NCBI GenBank assembly: GCA_963761705.1
Contig: CAVXHK010000003.1
Coordinates: forward strand, 372,001 to 436,000
Origin: CAVVKW01 sp963761705
GTDB taxonomy: Bacteria > Verrucomicrobiota > Verrucomicrobiia > Chthoniobacterales > JAATET01
Length of the DNA: 64,000 nucleotides
Reading direction: 5' to 3'
In this document: positions 16,701-26,246 of the stretch, one piece after another
Position numbering within the stretch: the first letter of the stretch is position 1
Layout: every line of letters begins with the position of its first letter
Position numbers and translations under genes: made by a program
Notes under the pieces: generated by a model
Databases searched by the model: none
What the model was told of the DNA's origin: nothing
What the model saw: only the letters and a program-made list of their open reading frames with translations

Positions 16701-17429
16701 ATGGCGAAAAAGCACGTTCTCCTCGACGAATTGGATCAATCAAGATCTCTCGAAGTCCGCGAATACAAGGATCAGCTCAAGAAATCTCAGCTTAGGCTGC
16801 TCAAGCTGCAGTCCGAGCTGCGGGAGCGTAAGCGGTCTTTGATTGTCGTCGTCGAGGGACCCGACGCGGCGGGCAAGGGCGGGGCGATCCGGCGAATCAC
16901 CGAGAAGCTCGATCCCCGGCAAGTGCGCGTTTGGTCGATCACCAAACCCACGGCGGAGGAATACGCGCACCACTACCTGTGGCGCTTCTGGAACAAGCTG
17001 CCGGCTTACGGCGAGACGGCGATCTTCGACCGCTCTTGGTATGGTCGGGTGCTCGTCGAGCGGGCCGAGGGCTTCGCGACGGACGCGGAGTGGCGGCGGG
17101 CCTACGGCGAGATCAACGAGTTCGAGCGGCAGCTCACCGACGACGGCACGGTCCTCGTCAAACTTTTCATCCACATCGACAAGGACGAGCAGCTCAAGCG
17201 CTTCACGGCCCGAGAGAACGATCCCTACAAACACTGGAAGATCTGCGACGAGGATTGGCGCAACCGCGAGAAGTGGGACGTCCACATCGAGGCCGCGCAG
17301 GACATGTTCGCCAAGACGTCGACCGAGGCAGCGCCGTGGAAAGTGATCGCTGGAAATTTCAAATGGCCCGCCCGCGTGAAGGCCGCTAAAACCGTGCTGG
17401 ATCGCGTCACCGACGTGCTCGATCTGTAG
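16701..17429 (+). CDS. ppk2: Polyphosphate kinase 2
   Basis: The protein has 242 residues, the usual size for a single-domain PPK2. Walker A is GPDAAGKGG (53-61), the lid and substrate region KPTAEEYAHHYLWRFW follows, and Walker B/second motif is FDRSWYGR (109-116). The enzyme transfers phosphate between polyphosphate and nucleoside phosphates; which subclass (NDP or NMP phosphorylating) cannot be set by eye. The nearest upstream ATG sits in a 135-base gap after mgtE; xylA follows 21 bases later and may be co-transcribed. Confidence 0.92.
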   Translation: MAKKHVLLDELDQSRSLEVREYKDQLKKSQLRLLKLQSELRERKRSLIVVVEGPDAAGKGGAIRRITEKLDPRQVRVWSITKPTAEEYAHHYLWRFWNKLPAYGETAIFDRSWYGRVLVERAEGFATDAEWRRAYGEINEFERQLTDDGTVLVKLFIHIDKDEQLKRFTARENDPYKHWKICDEDWRNREKWDVHIEAAQDMFAKTSTEAAPWKVIAGNFKWPARVKAAKTVLDRVTDVLDL

Positions 17430-17450
17430 TCCTCAATTCGTCTCCCGACC

Positions 17451-18764
17451 GTGAAATCAGCATTCCCCGACATCAGCAAGATCGCCTTCGAAGGCTCCGA
17501 ATCCCGCAATCCATTCGCTTTCAAACATTACGACGCCAGTGAGCTGGTCGAGGGTAAGTCGATGACCAATCACTTGCGTTTCTCCGTCGCGTATTGGCAC
17601 ACGTTTCGCAACCCGCTGAGCGATCCCTTCGGAGCTGGGACGGCGGTGCGGCCTTGGGATGACGGGACGGACTCCGTCGAGAACGCCTGCAGCCGGGCGC
17701 GGGTTGCGTTCGAATTCATCGAGAAGCTGGGCGCTCCCTACTACGCGTTCCACGACCGGGACGTCGCGCCGGAGGGGGCTTCACTGGCGGAATCGAATCG
17801 GAACCTCGACGCGGTGGTGAAGGTCCTCAAGGAAGAGCAGGAGCGCACGGGCACCAAGCTGCTCTGGGGCACGGCGTGCTTGTTCGCCAATCCGCGTTTC
17901 TGCCACGGAGGCGCGACGAGTCCGAACGCGGACGTCTACGCCTACGCGGCGGCGCAGGTGAAGAAGGCCATCGAGGTCACGCACGAACTCGGCGGCGAGG
18001 GCTACACCTTCTGGGGTGGACGCGAGGGGTATTCGACGCTGTGGAATACCGACATGAAGCGTGAGCTCGAGCACCTTGCGAAATTTCTGCACCTCGCGGT
18101 CGACTACAAAAAATCCATCGGCTTCACCGGCCAGTTCTACATCGAGCCGAAGCCACGTGAGCCGTCGACGCACCAGTATGATTCCGACTCGGCGGCGTGC
18201 CTGAATTTTCTCCGAGAGTTCGATCTGCTCGAGCACTTCAAGCTGAATCTCGAAACGAATCACGCCACGTTGGCCGGCCACACGATGCGCCACGAGATGC
18301 GGGTCGCGGTGGATGCGGGAGCGCTGGGATCGGTCGATGCGAACACGGGCGACGAACTCATCGGTTGGGACACCGATCAATTTCCGACCGACCTTTATCT
18401 GACGACCGACATCATGCTCGAAGTGTTGCGGATGGGGGGACTGACGACTGGCGGGATGAATTTCGACGCGAAGCCGCGGCGGGAGAGCTTCGAGGTCGAC
18501 GATCTTTTCCACGCGCACATCGGCGGGATGGACGCCTTCGCGCGCGGCCTGAAGATTGCCGCGGCGATCCGCGCGGATGGTCGCATCGACGAGATCGTCA
18601 AAAATCGGTACTCGTCGTGGGACAGCGGCATCGGCGCCGAGGTCGAAGCTGGCAAGGCCGGATTCGCCGAGCTCGAGGCTTACGCGCTGAGTCAGCCTGA
18701 CCCCGTCCAGCACACGAGCGGTCGCCAGGAGCGTCTGGAAAACATCGTCAACGAGTTGATGTAG
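17451..18764 (+). CDS. xylA: Xylose isomerase
   Basis: The protein has 437 residues with a GTG start, the length of class II (long N-terminus) xylose isomerases. Family motifs are all present: VAYWHTFRNPLSDPFG, FHDRDVAPEG, the metal and substrate segment EGYTFWGGREGY, YIEPKPREPSTHQYD, NLETNHATLAGHT and DTDQFP. It interconverts D-xylose and D-xylulose in the cytoplasm using divalent metal. No xylulokinase or xylose transporter lies beside it, so the rest of the pathway must be elsewhere. Confidence 0.95.
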   Translation: MKSAFPDISKIAFEGSESRNPFAFKHYDASELVEGKSMTNHLRFSVAYWHTFRNPLSDPFGAGTAVRPWDDGTDSVENACSRARVAFEFIEKLGAPYYAFHDRDVAPEGASLAESNRNLDAVVKVLKEEQERTGTKLLWGTACLFANPRFCHGGATSPNADVYAYAAAQVKKAIEVTHELGGEGYTFWGGREGYSTLWNTDMKRELEHLAKFLHLAVDYKKSIGFTGQFYIEPKPREPSTHQYDSDSAACLNFLREFDLLEHFKLNLETNHATLAGHTMRHEMRVAVDAGALGSVDANTGDELIGWDTDQFPTDLYLTTDIMLEVLRMGGLTTGGMNFDAKPRRESFEVDDLFHAHIGGMDAFARGLKIAAAIRADGRIDEIVKNRYSSWDSGIGAEVEAGKAGFAELEAYALSQPDPVQHTSGRQERLENIVNELM

Positions 18765-18802
18765 CCCCGATCCGGTCGCCGCCCGGAGACCGGACTCGGT
18801 GA

Positions 18803-19384
18803 CTAGTTTCGGCGGATGATGATCGTCTGCGTGCGCGATTGGCCGCTGCCGCCGTTGACGGCGCGGAGGGGGCGGACGTTGAGGCTCCACTTGCCGGTTC
18901 CTCGAACCGGTTGGTCGCGGAAGTTTGTGCCGTTGACGCGCTACTCGATGGCGGTGGCGGTCGCGCCGTTGTTGGGTTCCTCGGCGATGAGACCGCCAAA
19001 GACGGAGCCGATGACCGTGGGAGTCGTGAGGGCATCGAGATTGAGAACGCCGTTGTCGGAATTTGCGACCGTGGGCAGTGGGAAGAAGGCGGCGAGCGCC
19101 GTGTCGTAGCCGCCGATCAGGTAGAGGCGCGGATTGCGGGGCGGCGGTCGAGAGCGAGTCGATCTGCGGGCTGGTCAGACTCGGGGTGGCGTCATCGGGG
19201 TCTCGGCTCCAGGTCTTACGGGTGACTGGATTGATGACCCAGACGGTGCGGTTCTGTGATGCGGGTGGAAACTGATCAGGCCGTTGTTGGTGAAGTCGTG
19301 GAGGCCATTCGTGCGACCAGCGGGGAGGGGCAACGTGGCGGAAGAAACCGCGAACGCGAAGAGAACGGGGAGGAATTTCTGCAT
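18803..19384 (-). pseudogene. Decayed secreted protein gene (kelch-like segment, shared C-terminal domain)
   Basis: A signal peptide opens the reading (MQKFLPVLFAFAVSSATLP, start at 19384) and runs to about 19267. The protein sense then continues in another frame (QNRTVWVINPVTRKTWSRD), shifts again near 19125 (PRLYLIGGYDTALAAFF), meets a TAG inside the run IE-stop-RVNGTNF near 18942, and ends at a TAG at 18803-18805. At least two frameshifts and one stop therefore separate otherwise continuous protein sense. The LYLIGGYD segment is kelch-like. The last 45 residues (VNGTNFRDQPV, GKWSLNVRPL, TIIIRRN) resemble the C-terminus of the intact secreted protein at 33542-34546, suggesting a shared C-terminal domain family. 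Confidence 0.7.
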
Positions 19385-19428
19385 GAAATTTTTTGGCGGT
19401 GGGCTTGGGAGTCGATAGGGTCGGACCG

Positions 19429-20202
19429 ATGTGGACGAGAGTTGGAAGTTTTTTGGTGGTGATGGGAGTTGTGGGAGTCGCGACGGGGCAGCAGGTGCGG
19501 CTGTCGGAGCGGCAGGCGCTCGAGATCGGTCAGCGGATCTGGCAGAACGAGTGCGCCGGAACCGTCGATGGGCTGACCGCGTGGAACGGCGGCGAGGATT
19601 TTGCTTCGCTTGGGATCGGGCACTTCATCTGGTATCCGCGGGGCGAATCGGGGCCGTTCGAGGAAAGTTTCCCGCGGTTGGTCGAGTTCCTTGAGGCGAA
19701 CCGCGTGGACGTGCCTGGGTGGTTGCGGGAGACAAAGGATTGCCCGTGGGATTCGCGGCAAGATTTTATGGCGGATTTCCGGTCGAAGAGGATGAGGGAG
19801 CTGCGTTCGATGTTGGTCGACACGGTGGGGTGGCAGGCGCGGTTCGCGGCGGCTCGGTTGGAGGCGGCGCTGCCGAAAATGTTAGGGGCAGTTCCGCGCG
19901 GAGAGCGGGAGAGGGTGCAGGAAAATTTTTACCGCGTGGCGGGCGAGCCGCTGGGGATGTATGCGCTCATGGATTACGTGAACTTCAAGGGCGAGGGAAC
20001 CTCGAAGAGCGAGCGGTATGACGGGCAGGGCTGGGGGTTGCTTCAGGTGCTGGAGACGATGGGTGGCGGGCCGCCGATGGTGGAGTTTTCGCGGGCGGCG
20101 GACGCGGTGCTGACACGGCGGGTGGAGAATTCGCCCGCTTCGCGAAACGAGCTCAAGTGGCTGGCGGGTTGGCGCAATCGGTGCGCGACTTACGCGGAGT
20201 AA
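19429..20202 (+). CDS. Secreted protein, possible lysozyme-like enzyme
   Basis: The protein has 257 residues from the ATG at 19429: a basic residue, then VGSFLVVMGVVGVATGQQ as a signal peptide. The early segment IWQNECAGTVDGLTAWNGGEDFASLGIGHFIWYP has a Glu followed about 20 residues later by a GIGH turn; this echoes the E...TIGxGH arrangement of phage-type lysozymes, though the match is loose. LMDYVNFKGEG and GWGLLQVLETM lie nearer the C-terminus. I recall this as an uncharacterised conserved family. Muramidase activity is an inference only. No operon partner is obvious; polX follows after a dispersed repeat. Confidence 0.6.
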   Translation: MWTRVGSFLVVMGVVGVATGQQVRLSERQALEIGQRIWQNECAGTVDGLTAWNGGEDFASLGIGHFIWYPRGESGPFEESFPRLVEFLEANRVDVPGWLRETKDCPWDSRQDFMADFRSKRMRELRSMLVDTVGWQARFAAARLEAALPKMLGAVPRGERERVQENFYRVAGEPLGMYALMDYVNFKGEGTSKSERYDGQGWGLLQVLETMGGGPPMVEFSRAADAVLTRRVENSPASRNELKWLAGWRNRCATYAE

Positions 20203-20205
20203 TTT

Positions 20206-20234
20206 TCTGAGCTTCCGCGCCTTCGCGTGAGAAG
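20206..20234 (-). repeat. Dispersed repeat, TTCTCACGC...GGCGC family, copy 1
   Basis: Read on the minus strand this 29-base stretch begins TTCTCACGCGAAGGCGCGG and ends AAGCTCAGAA. The same order of words occurs inside mutY at 59746-59785. It fills nearly all of the gap between the lysozyme-like gene and polX. Confidence 0.6.
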
Positions 20235-20243
20235 CGAGACGTC

Positions 20244-21980
20244 ATGAACAAAGATCAAATCGTTGGTGTGCTCGAGGAGATCGGGCGGTTGCTGGAGTTG
20301 AAGGGGGAGAATGCCTTCAAGGTGCGGGCCTATGTGAACGGGGCGCGGGCGTTGGAGGCGATGAGCGAGGATCTGGCGACGGTCATCGCGGAGGATCGGC
20401 TGAAGTCCGTGGACGGGATCGGGAAGGCACTCGAGGAGAAAATCACGACGCTGTCGCGCGGGGGACGGCTGAAGTATTACGACAAGCTGCGAGCGGAGTT
20501 TCCGGAGGGAATTTTCGCTTTGTTTGAGTTGCGGGGCATCGGGGCGAAGAAAATCAAAGCGCTCTACGACGAGTTGGGAGTGACTTCGGTCGAGGAGTTG
20601 CGGGCTGCCTGCGAAGACGGGCGAGTTGCCGAGCTGGACGGATTCGGCGGGAAGTCGGCGGAGAATTTTCTCAAGGCGATCAGCGATGCCGAGAAACACG
20701 CGGGATTGTTTTTATTGGGGGATGTGATGGCGGTGGCGGCAAGGTTGCTGGACGATTTTCGGGGGCATCCCGAGGTTCTTCTGGCCGACATCGCGGGGAG
20801 CTTTCGCCGATCGAAGGAGGTGGTGCACGATTTGGATCTCATCGTGGCAAGCGCGTCGCCGGAGATCGTGAGCGAGGACTTTACGCGGCACGAACTGGTG
20901 GAGTCGGTGCTGGCGCACGGGGCGACGAAGTCGAGCGTGGTTCTCAAAGGCGGGCTGCAATGTGATCTGCGGGTGGTGAGCAACGAGGAGTATCCCTTTG
21001 CGCTGAATTACTTCACGGGAAGCAAAGAGCACAACGTGCGGATGCGGAACCGGGCACTGAAGCGCGGGTGGTCGCTGAATGAGTATCGGTTCAGCGAGGC
21101 GGAGGGGAAAGAGCTCGAAGAGCCAATCCCGGAGGTCCGGGAGGAAGGGGACATCTACCGCGCCCTGGGCCTGCGATTCGTGGTGCCGGAGTTGCGCGAG
21201 GATCGGGGGGAATTTGACGCCGCCGAGACGGGGGAGTTGCCGCAGCTGATCGACTGGCACAATTTGCGCGGGACGTTTCACAATCACACGACGGCGAGCG
21301 ATGGCCGGGCGAGTTTGCGCGAAATGGCGGAGGCGGCGTTGGACCTCGGGTTAGCATATCTCGGAATCGCGGATCACTCGAAGGCGTCGGTCCAGGCGAA
21401 TGGCTTGGACGCGAAGCGCCTGGCGGCGCAGGGCAAGGAGATCGACGAACTGAACGCGGAGCTGGGCGGTTTCCGGATCTTCAAGGGGACGGAGTGCGAT
21501 ATCCTGAAAAATGGAACGCTGGATTTCCCGGATGACGTCTTGGCGACGCTCGATTACGTGGTGGCTTCGGTGCACGGGTCGATGCAGCTCGGAGAAGCGG
21601 AGATGACGAAGCGAATCATTGCCGCGATCAGCAATCCGCACGTCACGATGCTGGGGCATCTGACCGGGCGTCTCCTGCTGGAGCGCGAAAGCTACGCGGT
21701 GAACGTGCCGGCGGTGATCGACGCGGCGGCGGAAACGGGGACGGTGATCGAATTGAACTGTAGCGCGATGCGGCTGGACCTGGATTGGCGCTGGTGGCCG
21801 ATGGCGAAGGAAAAAGGCGTGAAGTGCGCGATCAATCCGGACGCGCACTCGGTCGGGGGATTGCAGAATCTGGCGCTCGGCGTCCGGCTCGCACGGAAGG
21901 GGTGGCTGACGCGGGGAGACGTGGTGAATTGCCTGGGGCTCGACGAAATGGTGACGTTTTTGGCGAGGACGGAGCGGTAG
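20244..21980 (+). CDS. polX: Family X DNA polymerase with PHP domain
   Basis: The protein has 578 residues, the normal PolX length. The N-terminal 8-kDa domain starts MNKDQIVGVLEEIG and has helix-hairpin-helix turns (SVDGIGKALEEKI, LRGIGAKKI). The polymerase core has the catalytic Asp triad: D196 and D198 in VHDLDLIVA and D241 in QCDLRVV, with YFTGSKEHN downstream. The C-terminal PHP phosphoesterase shows H346 and H348 in HNHTTASDG, ADHS, KGTECDIL and NPDAHS, giving 3'-5' exonuclease and end-cleaning activity in related enzymes. It acts in base-excision and gap repair in the cytoplasm. Confidence 0.95.
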   Translation: MNKDQIVGVLEEIGRLLELKGENAFKVRAYVNGARALEAMSEDLATVIAEDRLKSVDGIGKALEEKITTLSRGGRLKYYDKLRAEFPEGIFALFELRGIGAKKIKALYDELGVTSVEELRAACEDGRVAELDGFGGKSAENFLKAISDAEKHAGLFLLGDVMAVAARLLDDFRGHPEVLLADIAGSFRRSKEVVHDLDLIVASASPEIVSEDFTRHELVESVLAHGATKSSVVLKGGLQCDLRVVSNEEYPFALNYFTGSKEHNVRMRNRALKRGWSLNEYRFSEAEGKELEEPIPEVREEGDIYRALGLRFVVPELREDRGEFDAAETGELPQLIDWHNLRGTFHNHTTASDGRASLREMAEAALDLGLAYLGIADHSKASVQANGLDAKRLAAQGKEIDELNAELGGFRIFKGTECDILKNGTLDFPDDVLATLDYVVASVHGSMQLGEAEMTKRIIAAISNPHVTMLGHLTGRLLLERESYAVNVPAVIDAAAETGTVIELNCSAMRLDLDWRWWPMAKEKGVKCAINPDAHSVGGLQNLALGVRLARKGWLTRGDVVNCLGLDEMVTFLARTER

Positions 21981-22046
21981 GTTTTTCGGGCGCGATTCGG
22001 GCGTGGCGTGGTGTCGGGCTGGAAGCCCGCACTCCCCGGCGTTGGG

Positions 22047-23477
22047 TCAATCTTTCGAGATGGGGATGGGGGAGTCGAAGCGGTGGAAGGTGGTCTGGTG
22101 GGGAAGGGGGAATTCGATGCCGAGTCCGTCGAAGCGGCGTTTGGTGCGGCGGAGGAATTCGCGTTTGACGGTCCATTGCTTCACCGGGGGTGTGAGGATG
22201 TAAAATTTGATGATGATGGCGGAGTCGGCGAAGGCTTCGACGCCGAGCATTTCCAAGTCGGCGCGAATGAGGGGGGCGAACTCGGGGTCGCGGCGGAGTT
22301 CGGCTCCGAGTTCGCGGAGGACATCCATGACGCGGTCGACGTCTTCCTTGTAGGCGACGCCGATCTCGAAATGGGCGCGGGACCAGCCGTGGGTGAGATT
22401 GCCGACGACGTTGATCTGGCCGTTGGGGAAGAGGTGGAGGGTGCCGTCGATGCCGCGGAGGGTGGTGACTCGGAGCGTGATGGCTTCGACGAGGCCGGAG
22501 TGAACTCCGATTTGGACAACGTCGTTGAGCTTGGATTGGTTCTCCAAGAGACTCATGAAGCCCTGAAAGAAGTCGCGGATGAGATTCTGCGCACCGAAGG
22601 CGATGCCGACGCCGAAGACGGCGGCACCGCCGACGAGGGGGGCGACGGGGATGCCGATCTCGTTGAGGATGACAAGAAGGCCGCCGATGAGGAAGGTGAG
22701 GGAGGCGGCTTGTTCGAACGCGGTGACGAGGGTGTGCGCGCGCGAGTCGCGTTCTTCGGCCGAACCGCGGGCTCCGTGGCGGGCGACGGCGTGGACGATG
22801 CGGCGGCCGACGAGGCGGACGGCGAGGGAGAGCACGATGGTGAGAACGAAGATCGCGCCGAGGTTCATGACGTGATCTTCGATCCAATAGCGGATGTTCC
22901 GCGGGGCGAGGGGGTTGTTTGCCCAACGGAGCGCGCGGCGGGCTTGGTCGAGGCGTTTCTTGGCGAGGCGGGGGTCGTCACGGCGGGACGCGATGACTTC
23001 CGCCAGGAGGTCGCGGCGTTCTTCGAATTTGGCGAGACGGGCGCTGGAGGTGTCGAAGAGCTCTTCAGCTTGGGAAAGGTTCGCTTCGGCGCGGGTGAGG
23101 ATGCGTTCCGGATTCAGCGGGGGATTGACGTTTCCTTGGGTTGGAAGCGCGGCCGCGAGTTCGCGGGTGCGCTCGGCGTTGGCGATCAGGCGCTGATCGA
23201 TGTCGGAGAGGCTGAGTTCGAGCTCGATGATCTCGGCGGTGAGACGGGCGCATTGTTCGTTCCACGCCAGGCGGGCGTTGACGCCGGCAACGATGGCTAA
23301 GGCTTTCTCGACGTCCTCCTCGGCTTCGCGAATCGTGGGGTCTTCGGACGGGGTGGAGGGCGGCGCGGCGGGACCGACCTCGGGCGCGGGGAGGGGTGGG
23401 AGACCGGGAACGGAGAGAGCGGGGACCGCTTCTGGAATGGGACCGACCGTCGGTGGGGGCGGGGCGGCGGGGGACAA
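22047..23477 (-). CDS. MscS-type mechanosensitive channel with long N-terminal extension
   Basis: The in-frame product from a TTG at 23477 has 476 residues. A Pro-rich start is followed by a coiled-coil periplasmic region (about 45-180), then three membrane helices, the third being the pore helix GGAAVFGVGIAFGAQNLIRDFF, and the beta/alpha-beta cytosolic vestibule (VVQIGVHSGLVEAITLRVTTLR, FPNGQI). MscS channels release solutes on hypo-osmotic shock. The sequence just upstream encodes MRPTVRAVILQLVLATVF, a good signal peptide starting at an ATG at 23529, but in another frame; the two join if a C5 run (23469-23473) had four bases. The true gene is therefore probably 22047-23529. Confidence 0.85.
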   Translation of the reverse strand: MSPAAPPPPTVGPIPEAVPALSVPGLPPLPAPEVGPAAPPSTPSEDPTIREAEEDVEKALAIVAGVNARLAWNEQCARLTAEIIELELSLSDIDQRLIANAERTRELAAALPTQGNVNPPLNPERILTRAEANLSQAEELFDTSSARLAKFEERRDLLAEVIASRRDDPRLAKKRLDQARRALRWANNPLAPRNIRYWIEDHVMNLGAIFVLTIVLSLAVRLVGRRIVHAVARHGARGSAEERDSRAHTLVTAFEQAASLTFLIGGLLVILNEIGIPVAPLVGGAAVFGVGIAFGAQNLIRDFFQGFMSLLENQSKLNDVVQIGVHSGLVEAITLRVTTLRGIDGTLHLFPNGQINVVGNLTHGWSRAHFEIGVAYKEDVDRVMDVLRELGAELRRDPEFAPLIRADLEMLGVEAFADSAIIIKFYILTPPVKQWTVKREFLRRTKRRFDGLGIEFPLPHQTTFHRFDSPIPISKD

Positions 23478-23644
23478 ATACCGTTGCGAGGACGAGCTGC
23501 AGGATGACGGCGCGGACGGTGGGCCTCATCCCTCCGAGTTTGGGGGAGGTTGGGGGAAAATCAAGTCTTGGGGGTCGAGCGGGATGGCGGGGGTGGATCC
23601 GTTGGGCCGCTCGCAGACCGGAACGCCCGCGCTCCCGAATTCCC

Positions 23645-26128
23645 TTACCGCTCGGATTGGCGGCGTTCGACTTGGACGGATTCGACTTTCCAGATTTCTT
23701 TGGCGTATTGGGCGATCGTGCGGTCGCTGCTGAACTTGCCGACGCGGGCCGTGTTGAGGATCGCCATTTTGGCCCAGCGAGTGGTGTCTTTGAAGGCGAC
23801 GTCGACTTCCGCCTGCTTGTCGACGTAGCTCTGGTAGTCGGCGAGGACGAGGAAGGGGTCGGAGTGGATGAGGTTGTCGCGGAGCGGGGCGAGGACGCCG
23901 GGTTCGTCGGGGGTGAAGTAATTCGAGCCGATCCAGTCGACGACGGCGCGGAGTTCTTCGTTGGCATTGTAGACGGCTTCGGGGTCGTAACGCTTTTTGT
24001 GGAGTTCCTCGACCTCTTCGACGGTCATGCCGCAGATGAAGATGTTGTCGTCGCCGACTTCTTCGCCGATCTCGACGTTCGCGCCGTCGAGGGTGCCGAT
24101 GGTGAGCGCGCCGTTCAGGGCGAGTTTCATGTTGCCGGTGCCCGAGGCTTCCTTGCCGGCGGTCGAGATCTGCTCGGAGAGGTCGGCGGCGGGAACGATG
24201 CGCTGGGCGAGGGAGACGCGGTAGTTCGGCAGAAAGACGACCTTGAGTTTCCCCTTGATGCGCTCATCGGCATTGATGGTCGCGCCAACGGAGTTGATCG
24301 CTTTGATGATGAGTTTGGCGATTTCGTAGCCGGGGGCGGCCTTAGCGGCGAAAATGAAGACGCGCGGGGCGATGTCGAGATCAGGATCCTGGAGCAATCG
24401 GCGGTAAAGCGCGAGGATGTGGAGGAGATTGAGGTGCTGGCGCTTGTATTCGTGGAGGCGCTTGATCTGGACGTCGAACATGGCATCGGGGTCGACGACG
24501 ACGCCGGTGTCGCGTTCGATGATGCGGGCGAGATTGACCTTGTTGCGCCGCTTGATGGCCATGAATTCCTTCTGAAATGCCGCGTCGTCGGCGAAGGGCT
24601 CGATGCCCTTGAGGAGTTCGAGCTTCGTTTCCCAGCCGTGGCCGATTTTGTCGGTGACGAGGGCGGCGAGTTCGGGGTTGCAGGCGAGGAGCCAGCGGCG
24701 CGGGGTGATGCCGTTGGTTTTGTTGTTGAACTTGCCGGGGTAAAGCGCGTCGAACTCGGGGAAGAGGTCGCTCTTGAGGAGGCGGGTGTGGAGGGCGGCG
24801 ACGCCGTTCACGCTGTGGCTGCCGACGACGGAGAGGTGGGCCATGCGGACCATCTTGCCGTTGCCTTCCTCGATGAGGGAGAGGGTGCGCTTCTTCGCGG
24901 CGTCGCCCGGCCATTTCGCTTCGACGGTTTCGAGGAAGCGTTTGTTGATCTCGAAAATGATTTGGAGGTGGCGGGGGAGGACTTTTTCGAAGAGACCGAC
25001 ACTCCATTTTTCCAGCGCCTCGGGGAGGAGGGTGTGGTTCGTGTAGGCGAAGGTGCGGGTGACGAGGTCCCAGGCGGTGTCCCAACCCATGCCTTCTTCG
25101 TCGTAGAAGAGCCGCATGAGCTCGACGACGGCGATGGCCGGATGAGTGTCGTTCAGCTGGATGGCGGCCTTATCGGGGAAGGTCGCAAGGTCGTCGTTCG
25201 TCTTGCGGAAGCGGCGGAGGATGTCCTTGAGCGAGCAGGCGACGAAGAAATACTGCTGGATCAGGCGGAGTTCTTTGCCGGACTCGGTGGCGTCGTTCGG
25301 GTAGAGGACCTTGGAGACGGTCTCGGAGACGTTTTTATCGTGAACGGCTTCGCTGTAGCCGCCGCGGTTGAAAGCGGCGAAGTCGAATTCCTCGCCGGCG
25401 CGGGACTCCCAGAGGCGGAGATAGTTGACCGTGGGCGTGTTGAAGCCGGGGATCGGGATGTCGTAGGGGACGCCGATGAGTTTGCGGGTGTTCGTCCATT
25501 TCGGGACGTAGTTGCCGCGGTCGTCGAAGACGTTCTCGACCTGGCCGAAGATCTCGATTTCGCTGGCGTGCTCGGGGCGAACAATCTCCCAGGGGGTGCC
25601 AAATTTCATCCAATCATCGGGATGCTCAACTTGGTGGCCGTTGACGAATTCCTGCCGAAAGAGGCCGTATTTGTAATGAATCCCGTAACCGACGGCGGGC
25701 AGGTCGAGGGTGGCGAGCGAGTCGAGGAAGCAGGCGGCGAGGCGACCGAGGCCCCCGTTGCCGAGGCCCATGTCGTACTCCTCGTGGCGGATGACGTCGG
25801 GGTCGAGACCGAGCTCGACGAGAGCCTTCTCGATCTCGTCGTGGACGCCGGCGGAGTAGAGGCTGTTGCTGTAGAGGCGGCCCATGAGGAACTCGAGCGA
25901 GAGGTAGTAGACTCGCTTGACGTTCTGTTCGTGGAGGGCGGATTGGGTGGCGATCATCCGCTCGATGATGAGGGCCTGGACGGCTTTGGACGTGGCGAGC
26001 CACCAATCACGAGCGGTGGCGGTCGTGGTGTCGCGGGCGAGGGCGTAGGTGAGCTGGTTGCGGATGAGGGCCTTCATGCCCTCCGCTGAAGTGTCGAGGC
26101 CGGTTTGGAGTGGGACTTGGGATGACAT
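23645..26128 (-). CDS. glgP: Glycogen/starch phosphorylase
   Basis: The protein has 827 residues from the ATG at 26128 (MSSQVPLQTG); an extension to 26185 is open but lacks support. It matches the GT35 family along its length: YYLSLEFLMGR, GNGGLGRLAACFLDSLATL, YGIHYKYGLFRQ, QLNDTHPAIAVVELMR, KFNNKTNGITPRRWL, KRLHEYKRQHLN, and the PLP-lysine region GKEASGTGNMKLALNGAL. It releases glucose-1-phosphate from glycogen in the cytoplasm. No other glycogen gene is adjacent. A long antisense frame across it is only a GC-skew shadow. Confidence 0.97.
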   Translation of the reverse strand: MSSQVPLQTGLDTSAEGMKALIRNQLTYALARDTTTATARDWWLATSKAVQALIIERMIATQSALHEQNVKRVYYLSLEFLMGRLYSNSLYSAGVHDEIEKALVELGLDPDVIRHEEYDMGLGNGGLGRLAACFLDSLATLDLPAVGYGIHYKYGLFRQEFVNGHQVEHPDDWMKFGTPWEIVRPEHASEIEIFGQVENVFDDRGNYVPKWTNTRKLIGVPYDIPIPGFNTPTVNYLRLWESRAGEEFDFAAFNRGGYSEAVHDKNVSETVSKVLYPNDATESGKELRLIQQYFFVACSLKDILRRFRKTNDDLATFPDKAAIQLNDTHPAIAVVELMRLFYDEEGMGWDTAWDLVTRTFAYTNHTLLPEALEKWSVGLFEKVLPRHLQIIFEINKRFLETVEAKWPGDAAKKRTLSLIEEGNGKMVRMAHLSVVGSHSVNGVAALHTRLLKSDLFPEFDALYPGKFNNKTNGITPRRWLLACNPELAALVTDKIGHGWETKLELLKGIEPFADDAAFQKEFMAIKRRNKVNLARIIERDTGVVVDPDAMFDVQIKRLHEYKRQHLNLLHILALYRRLLQDPDLDIAPRVFIFAAKAAPGYEIAKLIIKAINSVGATINADERIKGKLKVVFLPNYRVSLAQRIVPAADLSEQISTAGKEASGTGNMKLALNGALTIGTLDGANVEIGEEVGDDNIFICGMTVEEVEELHKKRYDPEAVYNANEELRAVVDWIGSNYFTPDEPGVLAPLRDNLIHSDPFLVLADYQSYVDKQAEVDVAFKDTTRWAKMAILNTARVGKFSSDRTIAQYAKEIWKVESVQVERRQSER

Positions 26129-26246
26129 GGGTGATTTGCAAAAAATTGAGACTGGGGTGGTAAGCAATTTACGCGCCGGGGGCAAGGGTCGGGGGCTACT
26201 TGCGTGGGGCTTGTGCGGACGGTGCGATTTGCGGCAGGCTACGAGG

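Noticed and set aside
23396..26089. An 897-codon plus-strand frame opposite glgP and mscS
   Set aside because: Asp/Glu/Gly/Val-rich antisense shadow of two well-recognised genes; it has no start context or family features.
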